A stretch of 23,704 nucleotides of DNA, from positions 2,612 to 26,315 of IMG/VR virus record IMGVR_UViG_3300030101_002117. One strand, 5' to 3'. A model generated the notes under the pieces. That model did not search any database, was not told the DNA's origin, and was given only the letters and a program-made list of their open reading frames with translations. The translations under genes were made by a program, and so were the position numbers. This DNA is from a virus. This document shows positions 1-8,054 of the stretch, piece by piece (position 1 is the first letter of the stretch; the number at the start of each line of letters is the position of its first letter).

Positions 1-3000
1 GCTTTTCCAACACCATCTTTCCATTTGTTTATTGGTATTAGTTGTGCTCTCTTCTCCCATGGTGCTGATAAACTTCTTTTGTATGCTTCTATCTCTTCTA
101 AAGTCACACCTGTTAGAGCCTCTGCTGTTGCACCCACGGCTTTACCCGTACCAACTAATGTAACATATGCACCCAATAATCTTCTAAGACCCATCTGTCT
201 TAGTTGTGGATTTGAAGAAGTTGCTTCTTTCATACCTATTGATACTATGTTTGTAGTTGTTCTAATCATTTCTGCAGGAAACGATACAAAGTTACCAAAT
301 GGTAGTTTTCTAATTGCTTGTATGAACTCAGGAACTTTACTGTATGTCGGATATGTATTTCTAATGTACCATGCAGCTGCCTCATCAATGGCCTCATCAT
401 ATGTTTTTCTTGCACCTGTAAATGTATTAACAGGATCAAACTCTCTTCCAATTATCTCTTTAGTCCATTTAGCAATGTCATTTGTTTTACTAAATGTGCC
501 TCTTAGTTGTGACTTTACATACTCATGACCATACCACTTCCAAAGGTTATCACCACCTGCATATACTCTGGCAGCACCTTTACCAAACTTACTAATTGTT
601 TCTGCTGTTGATTGCAGTGCTTGATCAGAGAAAGCAAACTTACCATCAGATAAAGATCTGATGATTCTATCTATACTTGTTAAACCTTTTGTATTTTTTA
701 TTTCTTGTAATACTGCTTTTAGTTCTGATGCTACAATATTTTCGTCAATTACACCAAGACGTATTTTGTTTTCTAAATTTTTTACAAATGCTTCTTCATC
801 AATAACTTTACCTGCACCAAATATATCATCTACAACCATCTTTAATGATTCTGATACAGATGCTCTACCACCTATATGTCCGTTTGCTAATGGAAATAAA
901 CTTGCAGATGAAACGTTACGTACTTGTGTTACCGGTGATAACACTGTTTTACCATACTGTGCAGCTACTTTTAATTGTAGTATATTTCTATACACACTGT
1001 TTTGTATCCAAGTATCTAAACCTTTTCTTGTTTGTCTAAATATCTGTGTAAGTTCTGGTGTAGCGTATAACTTAGACATATTTGTTTTTAAGATACCTAA
1101 ACTTTTTACCTCACCTATTTTTTCTACATCAAAAAATCTTCTAGCATCTGCGGCTGCTTTACTTCTAAATAACCATCCTTCATCTAAACCTATCTTTGCT
1201 AGTTTATCAAAAGCTTGTTTATTAGTTGCATGTGTGATTGCGTGTGATGTTGTGGTTAATACAGATGCTTTTAGATTATCTTCTTGTCCTAATAATTTTT
1301 TAATTGCATCTGGTAACTCATCACCTGTTCTTATAATTAAATCAGATCGTAACTCTTTTTTAGATACATTTTTTAAAACTTGTAATGGGTCTGCACCATC
1401 TTGTTTACCTGCTTTCAATATCTTATCAGTCAAAGATTCTGCAAACTCATCGTATGCTTGATTGTTTGTCATCTTTGCTGTTTTTAATTTTATTGCTTCT
1501 TCTTTTAAATCTTTGTTTTTTGTAACAACATTTTTTAAAATAAAATTCTTTGCACCATCATATATCTTTTGATCTGGTTGATAGTTAGGGTTGGTAAATA
1601 TAGCAAAAGATTGTCTCATGTATGTTTTCAAATTATTTAACATAAAGTTTTTAAGATCACCTTGCGGTAGTAGATTTGCAAACTTTTCCTTTATTAACGA
1701 CATTTCATTATTTAAACTCTTTGCACTGTTTTGTATTTCTGTTGGTAGTGCTTTTAGTTTTACATTACCTTTTAAATATCCAAGAACTTGATCAAGATAA
1801 TAATCTTGACTTGCTTCTGATGTAGTTTTTGTATTGTGTTTTGTTTCAAAGTCCTTTGCTAGATTGTATGCTTTCTTTTCAATTGACTCCAAATATTTTT
1901 CTATTGTTCTTGATCTTGCTTTTATTTCTCTTCTTGCTTCAGATGATATTTGATAACCTAAACCAGTTTGTTTACCTAGTGATCTAAATCTTGCTAAGAA
2001 TTGATCTAATGATTTTAATCTTCTCTGTAATGGATCTTTACTATCTTTAGAAAACAATCTCCATTGTGAAAATTCAGGTAGTTGTTTTGCACCTGTTCCT
2101 ACCTTTAATGGTGCAAGTGCTTTATTTACTACATAAGAACTAGCATCTCTTAATTTTTGACCAACGGCAGGTGTTATAGCTTTTGATCCAAGGTACGTGA
2201 TCGGTGATACCACAGCCTTGTCTACTGCTTTTAATCCAATACCTGCTACCTTTGCACCAGGTTTGAAAATACCATATTTAAAACCAAGAGCCATTGGTTT
2301 ACCCATTAAAGTAAAACCTGTACCTATCAATGCACCTTCAGCTCCAAATCTAATTCTGTTTCTAAGTCTTGCTAATGCAAGATTTCTACCTTGTAATCCT
2401 TCCGTCTTTTCTTCTTCTATAAATAAATTTTCTCTGTCAGGTGTAGATGCAATGAAATCTGTTGCAGCAATAGCACTGGCCATATAACCGGCTCTCTTTG
2501 CAATTTGTGATGTCTTTTGTAATTTTGTTCCTGTGTCTGCTAGTTTTCTATTTCTTTGAAATATTTTAAATCTGTTTAATATTTTAAATGATGCACCACC
2601 AGGTATACCATATTGTGTTAATACTTTTGTAACTAATCCTGTAAGTGTTTCAGGATCTTGTATTTTATTTTCTTCGTAAACCTCTGTTAGTTTTTCTGAT
2701 AAATCTGTACCTGCAGCAGCATCAATACCTGAAGTTAATAGATCACCCACAGCATAACCAAGATCTTGCAATCCACCTGTTACACCTTTTTCTATATCTT
2801 CAAAAAAGTCTATGTAGTCCTTTTCTTTTTCTTTTGCTCCACCCGTGAGTTGTTTTAGTCTATCTATCTTTAATTTATCAAAAGGATTTGTTGAGAATAA
2901 ACTTGTAGATAAATTAGCTAAACCTTTCCATGTGAACTTTACAGGTTTTTTCTTTTTGTTTAGTGTATCTCTGATAATAGCTTGAAGCTCGTCCGCTTCT

Positions 3001-3032
3001 ACTTGTGGGTCTTTTTTCTTAAAAGGGTCCAT
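1..3032 (-). CDS. Very large virion-associated protein, partial (C-terminus outside window)
   Basis: Translating the minus strand from the ATG at 3032 gives an uninterrupted frame of 1010 codons that runs off the left edge, so the C-terminus is missing. The protein starts MDPFKKKDPQVEADELQ. It is lysine-rich and mostly helical, with long charged segments (REIKARSRTIEKYLESIEKK) and several glycine/alanine-rich hydrophobic stretches such as GALIGTGFTLMGKPMALG and LLGAYVTLVGTGKAVGATAE. A clear Shine-Dalgarno (AGGAGG, 3039-3044) precedes the start, one base after the upstream stop. Size above 1000 residues, helical character, amphipathic segments and position at the end of the late block fit an internal virion protein that is ejected with the DNA, as T7 gp16 is. 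I recognise no enzymatic motif. The reading frame is certain; the role is inferred. Confidence 0.85.
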   Translation of the reverse strand, partial: MDPFKKKDPQVEADELQAIIRDTLNKKKKPVKFTWKGLANLSTSLFSTNPFDKLKIDRLKQLTGGAKEKEKDYIDFFEDIEKGVTGGLQDLGYAVGDLLTSGIDAAAGTDLSEKLTEVYEENKIQDPETLTGLVTKVLTQYGIPGGASFKILNRFKIFQRNRKLADTGTKLQKTSQIAKRAGYMASAIAATDFIASTPDRENLFIEEEKTEGLQGRNLALARLRNRIRFGAEGALIGTGFTLMGKPMALGFKYGIFKPGAKVAGIGLKAVDKAVVSPITYLGSKAITPAVGQKLRDASSYVVNKALAPLKVGTGAKQLPEFSQWRLFSKDSKDPLQRRLKSLDQFLARFRSLGKQTGLGYQISSEARREIKARSRTIEKYLESIEKKAYNLAKDFETKHNTKTTSEASQDYYLDQVLGYLKGNVKLKALPTEIQNSAKSLNNEMSLIKEKFANLLPQGDLKNFMLNNLKTYMRQSFAIFTNPNYQPDQKIYDGAKNFILKNVVTKNKDLKEEAIKLKTAKMTNNQAYDEFAESLTDKILKAGKQDGADPLQVLKNVSKKELRSDLIIRTGDELPDAIKKLLGQEDNLKASVLTTTSHAITHATNKQAFDKLAKIGLDEGWLFRSKAAADARRFFDVEKIGEVKSLGILKTNMSKLYATPELTQIFRQTRKGLDTWIQNSVYRNILQLKVAAQYGKTVLSPVTQVRNVSSASLFPLANGHIGGRASVSESLKMVVDDIFGAGKVIDEEAFVKNLENKIRLGVIDENIVASELKAVLQEIKNTKGLTSIDRIIRSLSDGKFAFSDQALQSTAETISKFGKGAARVYAGGDNLWKWYGHEYVKSQLRGTFSKTNDIAKWTKEIIGREFDPVNTFTGARKTYDEAIDEAAAWYIRNTYPTYSKVPEFIQAIRKLPFGNFVSFPAEMIRTTTNIVSIGMKEATSSNPQLRQMGLRRLLGAYVTLVGTGKAVGATAEALTGVTLEEIEAYKRSLSAPWEKRAQLIPINKWKDGVGK

Positions 3033-3033
3033 G

Positions 3034-4179
3034 TTAACCCTCCTGCGGTATTGTCAAACTTACGTTGTATCTTTGGTTGAATTCGTCAACATCTTGTTGA
3101 TCTCTAATATTTGCAAAATCTAATAATGCTTGTTTGCTATTTGCTAATACGTTTACAACATCATTACTGATTGACTCTGGTAATCTAGATCTTAACTCTG
3201 AGTAAGATAGATCTTGTACCTGTGCTTGTTGTTGTGTTGAAGCCATTGGATTTGTCATACCACCTACGTTATAACCTGCTCTACCGCCTTCTGCCATTGG
3301 TTGTGGTAGTTTAAAATCTGGTCCAAGTATTTCTTTGTAGTTTGGAAATATTTGAGCTATCGCGTTAAATATATTTGTAATACCTTCTGCATCCTCTAAT
3401 TCACCAGCAGTTGCTGCCCCACTTAATATTTTTAATATTACTTCTCTGTTAAATTCAGTATCAGTTTTTTGACCTAAATAGATAGCTTGTTGACCTCTTA
3501 TAATTTTATTTACTAAACCATCTTTTTCTGTTTGATATTGTGAACGTAAATCAGGATCTTCAGTGTCAGCTATTAATCCATTTAATCTATTCATTTCAGC
3601 AGCAAAAGTTGCTTCGTAAGCATCTGCTGCTTGTTTTCTAGCATATGTAGTAGCATCACCTGTTCCAAGTTGTGCTTCTAATTTTATTTTTTCTATCTCA
3701 TTTGCATGTTCTTGGTCTAACGCTGCTATATCAGCATCAATTAACATCTGTGTTTTTTTCATAGATGCATCAGCTGCGTCTGCAGTTTGTTTCATTTCAA
3801 AAGCTTTATCTATTGCATCTCTTTTTATCGCTGCTCTTGTCTCACCTCTTTGTGCAACACCTCTTTGAAATTGTTTGAATGGTTCTTGAGCCGCCATCCC
3901 TGCTGTTTGAAATATGTTTCCGCCTGGAGTTTGTGATACTAAATTTAAACCAAACTGTGTTAGAAATCCTGGTAGTGTACCAGCTGCAAGCGGTGATTGT
4001 CCAGGCATCGCACCCATTCTTCTATAAGTTTGTGTTATATCTCTAACAAAAGGATCTAAACCTTGAGTGACTCTTTCACCGTTTTGATATTGTTTTCTTG
4101 GTTTATCTAGTCCTGACGTAATGCCAGTTCCTGCAGAACCACCTATTCTAAACATCGGTCTACTTAATACTCTTTTCAT
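3034..4179 (-). CDS. Internal virion-like protein with GGRAGY motif and conserved C-terminal segment
   Basis: 381 residues. The N-terminus (MKRVLSRPMFRIGGSAGTG) is basic and glycine-rich. A long charged, helical, probably coiled-coil stretch covers roughly residues 120-220. Near residue 295 comes the motif AEGGRAGYNVGG. The C-terminal 60 residues include SELRSRLPESISNDVVNVL and end in DVDEFNQRYNVSLTIP; from memory this ending recurs in uncultured marine phage proteins, where it has no known function. The start is preceded by a strong Shine-Dalgarno (GGGGAGGGG) and overlaps the upstream stop by one base (TAATG), so translation is likely coupled. The setting among other large helical, Ala/Gln/Gly-rich proteins suggests an ejected or internal virion component. 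A scaffold or assembly role is the alternative. Confidence 0.8.
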   Translation of the reverse strand: MKRVLSRPMFRIGGSAGTGITSGLDKPRKQYQNGERVTQGLDPFVRDITQTYRRMGAMPGQSPLAAGTLPGFLTQFGLNLVSQTPGGNIFQTAGMAAQEPFKQFQRGVAQRGETRAAIKRDAIDKAFEMKQTADAADASMKKTQMLIDADIAALDQEHANEIEKIKLEAQLGTGDATTYARKQAADAYEATFAAEMNRLNGLIADTEDPDLRSQYQTEKDGLVNKIIRGQQAIYLGQKTDTEFNREVILKILSGAATAGELEDAEGITNIFNAIAQIFPNYKEILGPDFKLPQPMAEGGRAGYNVGGMTNPMASTQQQAQVQDLSYSELRSRLPESISNDVVNVLANSKQALLDFANIRDQQDVDEFNQRYNVSLTIPQEG

Positions 4180-5219
4180 TAGCCCCTCCCCAAATATAAA
4201 CCTGCAAGTGTTGATCCTATACCTAAAGCTGTTTGTAAAGGTGTTGGGTTAGGTGCGAATGTTTGTGTAGTTGTGCCTGGGTATCCGCCCATCAATCCTG
4301 TGACTTGAGCACCGTATCTAGCTAGGTTTTCTTGTGGTAACAACGCAGCTTGTCTGTTCGCTTCTCTTGTTGCATCTGCCTCTGCCTGAGCTTGCGCTTG
4401 GTTTATTGCGCCCAATGAACCTAAACGTCCTATGTTACTTCCTAAAATTCCTTCTTGCGCTTGACCTAAACCTGCTTGTTGACTTCCAAGTCCAGATCTG
4501 AAAGCACCTAAACCTTGAGCTGCTTGTGATATACCAAATCTATTTTGTACATCCTGTTGTCTAGCTCCTGCCGCTTGTTGAAAACCTTGTTGCAAGAGAC
4601 CGGCTTGTAATAACGCTCGTTCTCTCGCAGCCCCTGTGCCAAACTCTGCGAGTTGCACTCCCGCTCGGCCACTGCCAAGCGCACCCAAAGCTGCTTGTTG
4701 ATCTCGTATTTGCTGTTGTTGTATTTGCGTGTTACGATCAAACTCTGCTAATGTTGCATCAATCACTTGTGATTGATATGGGGACATAAAATCTTGTACA
4801 CCTTGTTTAAAGGCTGTTGCTCCTGTTCCTATTCCTGCTAACCCTGCTTCAGCTGCTCCTGCTAGTCTTGCTGCTTCTCCTGTTTGTGTCTGTGCTTCTG
4901 TTAAAAATGGTTGAAATGATGCAATACCAGACGCACCTGCTTGTGCTTTTGCTAGTCTCTGTGCTTCTGTTTGTAAAGCTGTTTGATCTGCAACTGTTGG
5001 TGCAAGTCCTGCTATACTTTGTTTTCTAACATCAAATTCTTGTGCAGCCTGTTGTCTTTTTGCAAAGTCTTCAGCTGATTCACCTGCTAATTGTGATATA
5101 CCAGCTGCTCCCGGTGCAACTGTTGGTCGACCAGATTGTGCTACTAATTGTGCGCCTAGATCTGTTCCTAATTCTTCTATAAATTTTGGTGGTAATTGTC
5201 TTGATTCTGTAATAGCCAT
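4179..5219 (-). CDS. Ala/Gln-rich internal virion or DNA-ejection-like protein
   Basis: 346 residues, strikingly rich in Ala, Gln and Gly (for example LAKAQAGASGIASFQPF and NTQIQQQQIRDQQAALGALG), with almost no Cys or Trp. The composition suggests a long, flexible helical protein. This is typical of phage ejection proteins such as the P22 gp7/gp16/gp20 class, though I cannot show homology. The last 20 residues (TALGIGSTLAGLYLGRG) form a short hydrophobic tail that could insert in a membrane. The start is supported by AGAGGAAG upstream and a one-base TAATG overlap with the preceding gene; its own stop forms another TAATG with the next start. G+C is locally higher than in the accessory island. 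Confidence 0.8.
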   Translation of the reverse strand: MAITESRQLPPKFIEELGTDLGAQLVAQSGRPTVAPGAAGISQLAGESAEDFAKRQQAAQEFDVRKQSIAGLAPTVADQTALQTEAQRLAKAQAGASGIASFQPFLTEAQTQTGEAARLAGAAEAGLAGIGTGATAFKQGVQDFMSPYQSQVIDATLAEFDRNTQIQQQQIRDQQAALGALGSGRAGVQLAEFGTGAARERALLQAGLLQQGFQQAAGARQQDVQNRFGISQAAQGLGAFRSGLGSQQAGLGQAQEGILGSNIGRLGSLGAINQAQAQAEADATREANRQAALLPQENLARYGAQVTGLMGGYPGTTTQTFAPNPTPLQTALGIGSTLAGLYLGRG

Positions 5220-7381
5220 TATAATACTTCCTCTAGTCTTTGTGATGTTTGAAACATTTTACGTGCGCCATCCATGCCTTGCGATTCTTCAGATACTTCA
5301 CCTCCGGCTTCGAGATTTTTCATCATGTTATACATGACTTCTGCGCCTTTGTCTATATCTCCCTCACCAGCGTTTCTTACAGCATCGGCTGTAAATACGA
5401 ACTCATTCTTGGACAGTCTGGCAGGCACATCGTCAGCTCTTTCCATTCTACCTATTGGTACAAATCCACCTTCAGCTCTAAAATCCATCTCTTTGCCATC
5501 CATATCTAATAACGGCATAGTCTTTTTAGCTACCGGTTCTGGTCTACCACCATCAGCTAAAAAAGCTGTTCCCATGTATTGTCTATAATTGTTTCTTATA
5601 TCAGCTATAGATGCTGGTAATTGTGCACCCTTTCCACGCTCTCTTAAAAACTTTTGATATTCATCCTCATTCTCATCCTCATCTTGAAATAGCAAAGGTG
5701 ATAATGATAAAGCTGCTCCAAGACCTAATTTAACTCTATCTTTTGTTTCTATGTTACTAATGGCATCACCAAGATATGATTTTCCAAATGTAAATAAATT
5801 TTTAAGATTACTAGGGCTTTTTAAAGCTTCGAAAAAGCCCATACTTCTTTGGGCTCCAGTTATGCCTTTCAACCCTCCTAAATAAGTTCCACCTGCATAT
5901 AATAATGCAGCTTTACCTATCGGTGACTTGACTATTTTTTTAACAGCTCTGGTTGCTTTCTTAACTAACTTACCTAAGAAATACATTTGTCTTCCTGATT
6001 CAAGGTCCATGATCCCACCTTCGTAAGAAGGCATACCACCGTCTGCTGCTGCAAATATAGGTCCTTTTATATCTCTTATAACATCTTGTGTATTTATATT
6101 AGGATTGTTCTGTAGTTCTTGTATTTGACTATTACTATAACCAGCATCCTTTAATGTTTTTCTATCCATTAAATTTAATCCCATTGTATCTGCAGTAGGA
6201 GTCGTTAACGCGTCAGCTAACAACATGTTTTCATCTTCCTCTGTATCTAAACTTGTTTGATCTCCAATAATTTTATCGAATAAAAGTCTTCCTCCAATAT
6301 TTTTTATTATACCCGCTGGATTTAATTCTATTAGATTTTTAAGATAAGAAATGTCTCCACCTAAATCAATTGTCTTTTTAATTATAGGTGGAATTTTTGT
6401 TTTTTTTGGTTCTACTGGTGGCGGTGGACCATCACCTCCGTCTCCCCCACTTGGTGGTGGAGTTGGATCTTCTCCGTAATATCCTGATCCTACATCAAAT
6501 CTTGAATGGCCTCCTTGATCAGCACCTTTGGTAGTTGATTTAGTGGTAGTATTAAAATCTCTAGCATCCATTCCACCACCTCTTAATCCTACTCTTCCGC
6601 CTGTAGCTAAGAAAGCAGTAGCAGCACCTCTATCTTGTATAGCCTGTGCGATCGCACTCAATACTTCTTCTTTTTCAGCTGGTGCTTGATTCATGATTCC
6701 TGTTTGATCTCGAATTATAAAATCGTCGTCACTTACACCTTCTGCAAACTCACCAACAAGATTACCTTCACTGTCATATGAAAAACCTGGTACTGGATTA
6801 CCCATAGCATCTGTTTTACCAGCCATTCTATTATCCATGTAATCTTGATATGCTTCTTCAAGTTCATCTTCACTCATACCATAATTTAAACCAGGATATT
6901 TTCCTCCTGCTATAACTTTATCATAAAAATATCTTCTATTTGGTTCTCTGTTTAAATTAGCCAAAAATTTTACATAACCAGGAGTGTACTTATTATATTC
7001 TGCAGGTTTTGTTACGAACTTATCTTTTACTTTTTCTCTTTTAAGATTATCAATTTCTCTTAATCTTCTTCTCTCTTCTGTGTTTTTTGCAGCATCTGGT
7101 CCTTCAGTAATTACGGCACGTTTTTCTCCACCAATAATCTCATAGGCTTGACTAACACCCTCTTCGTAAGGACCTATTCCTCGGCTCTCAAATCCTAAAT
7201 CTTGAGGACCACCTCTTGTAAATGAAGAAGGTGCAGTATAAGTTGTAGTGGTAGTGGTAGGTTCATTGTAACCTCCAAATCTATCATCCTCAGCCTCTGC
7301 ACTATACGTTCCTTTTTTGAGTCCTATACGTCCTCCGTTTCGTAACATCTGTTTTACCTGTTGTGCTCTAGTTATGGCCAT
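5219..7381 (-). CDS. Large multi-domain virion-associated protein with repeated GGR/GG motifs
   Basis: 720 residues. Short glycine motifs punctuate the chain: NGGRIGLKKG (15-24), LATGGRVGLRGG (258-269), ADGGMPSYEGG (446-456), LADGGRP (608-613) and AEGGFVPIG (636-644). TAFLA[T/D]GGR occurs twice (256-263 and 605-612). A proline/glycine linker (PTPPPSGGDGGDGPPPP, 307-322) divides the N-terminal half from a lysine-rich central region. That region has weakly hydrophobic helices (IGKAALLYAGGTYLGGL, 488-504; LGLGAALSLSPLLF, 552-565). The C-terminal block 645-695 (MERADDVPARLSKNEFVF and following, then GAEVMYNMMKNLE) is, from memory, a recurring module in marine phage proteins. The function is unknown; position suggests an internal virion or assembly protein. 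The Shine-Dalgarno is weak, and nine bases separate it from the preceding small gene. Confidence 0.8.
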   Translation of the reverse strand: MAITRAQQVKQMLRNGGRIGLKKGTYSAEAEDDRFGGYNEPTTTTTTYTAPSSFTRGGPQDLGFESRGIGPYEEGVSQAYEIIGGEKRAVITEGPDAAKNTEERRRLREIDNLKREKVKDKFVTKPAEYNKYTPGYVKFLANLNREPNRRYFYDKVIAGGKYPGLNYGMSEDELEEAYQDYMDNRMAGKTDAMGNPVPGFSYDSEGNLVGEFAEGVSDDDFIIRDQTGIMNQAPAEKEEVLSAIAQAIQDRGAATAFLATGGRVGLRGGGMDARDFNTTTKSTTKGADQGGHSRFDVGSGYYGEDPTPPPSGGDGGDGPPPPVEPKKTKIPPIIKKTIDLGGDISYLKNLIELNPAGIIKNIGGRLLFDKIIGDQTSLDTEEDENMLLADALTTPTADTMGLNLMDRKTLKDAGYSNSQIQELQNNPNINTQDVIRDIKGPIFAAADGGMPSYEGGIMDLESGRQMYFLGKLVKKATRAVKKIVKSPIGKAALLYAGGTYLGGLKGITGAQRSMGFFEALKSPSNLKNLFTFGKSYLGDAISNIETKDRVKLGLGAALSLSPLLFQDEDENEDEYQKFLRERGKGAQLPASIADIRNNYRQYMGTAFLADGGRPEPVAKKTMPLLDMDGKEMDFRAEGGFVPIGRMERADDVPARLSKNEFVFTADAVRNAGEGDIDKGAEVMYNMMKNLEAGGEVSEESQGMDGARKMFQTSQRLEEVL

Positions 7382-7390
7382 CTTACTATT

Positions 7391-7561
7391 CTATTTTGTT
7401 TCTCCAAATAAATCAAGACTTGGCATTATCACTTTTACGTCTTGAGCCATGTCCTCGTTCTTGTAACCTTTAGCTTCCCAGTCTTTTCTTTCCTTAAAAA
7501 GCTCTCCAGTTTCTTTGTGTCTGTACGTTGTTTCTACTTTCGCTGGTTTTAATTCTTTCAT
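7391..7561 (-). CDS. Small conserved-type phage protein, 56 aa
   Basis: A complete 56-codon frame from ATG at 7561 to TAG at 7391, starting MKELKPAKVETTYRHKETG. It is charged and hydrophilic, with a WEAKGY motif near residue 28 and an ending (VIMPSLDLFGETK) that looks like a defined C-terminus. It fills exactly the gap between two structural genes. Its ATG overlaps the stop of the upstream gene in a TAATG, the arrangement used throughout this operon, and that is the main reason to accept it. The function is not recognised; a minor virion or assembly role is inferred from position only. Confidence 0.75.
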   Translation of the reverse strand: MKELKPAKVETTYRHKETGELFKERKDWEAKGYKNEDMAQDVKVIMPSLDLFGETK

Positions 7562-7890
7562 TATGTTGTTACCTCTTTTTTAATGTTTAGATAGCTAATC
7601 GCCACATCAAATGAACTTGTATTACTTGATTGCACGGTTAGGGTATTACCACCTTCAACCACTAAAGGTTGAGTTAATAATTCTGTTGTAGTATTAGCAG
7701 TCAAAGCTGCTGATTTTATAGCTGTAATACTATTATTTACAACTGTCACTGTAGGTGTACCCTCTGATGTAACTAATATAGATTTAATCACATATGTTTC
7801 ACTTACCAAAGGATTACCTGTGCCAAAAGGATTTATAGTGCTTCCTGATGTGCTATTATCTGTTCCTACAAATTTAAATTGGTTAGCCAT
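7561..7890 (-). CDS. Small beta-rich virion protein, 109 aa
   Basis: 109 residues, Thr/Ser/Val-rich, no cysteine, alternating hydrophobic pattern (SETYVIKSILVTSEGTPTVT, then NTLTVQSSNTSSFDVAISYL), which indicates a compact beta-sandwich. Such small proteins in late phage operons are often decoration, head-fibre or tail accessory proteins; nothing here decides between these. The pattern resembles the other small beta proteins at 23366-23662 and 20797-21234, so they may be related in fold. Both ends join neighbours by one-base TAATG overlaps. Confidence 0.75.
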   Translation of the reverse strand: MANQFKFVGTDNSTSGSTINPFGTGNPLVSETYVIKSILVTSEGTPTVTVVNNSITAIKSAALTANTTTELLTQPLVVEGGNTLTVQSSNTSSFDVAISYLNIKKEVTT

Positions 7891-8054
7891 TAATTAATAA
7901 AAAAGTTAAACGCTTCAATTTCGTCTTTCAATTCTTCTTGAAACGTTGAGTTTAATTTTTCTACAATCGCATCAAGATCTCTTACTTGAGCTTCTGCAGT
8001 TTGTACATCATACTCTCTTGATGGTCTAGTTATAACTTGTGCGATTTTTGCCAT
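7890..8054 (-). CDS. Small helical phage protein, 54 aa
   Basis: Complete 54-codon frame from ATG at 8054 to TAA at 7890: MAKIAQVITRPSREYDVQTA, then an acidic amphipathic helix (AQVRDLDAIVEKLNSTFQEE) and the ending FNFFIN. Both ends use TAATG overlaps with adjacent genes, which makes it a real gene despite its length. The heptad-like spacing of Leu/Ile/Val suggests a short coiled coil that might oligomerise or bind a neighbouring virion protein. I do not recognise a family. Confidence 0.75.
   Translation of the reverse strand: MAKIAQVITRPSREYDVQTAEAQVRDLDAIVEKLNSTFQEELKDEIEAFNFFIN

Noticed and set aside
661-1461. 266-codon open frame on the plus strand
   Set aside because: It lies opposite the continuous 1010-codon minus-strand gene, has low-complexity composition and no ribosome site; it is a shadow of biased codon use.
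5219-7381. Glycine motifs interpreted as nucleotide-binding P-loops
   Set aside because: None has the GxxxxGK[ST] pattern; they are short GG-rich signatures without a following Ser/Thr.
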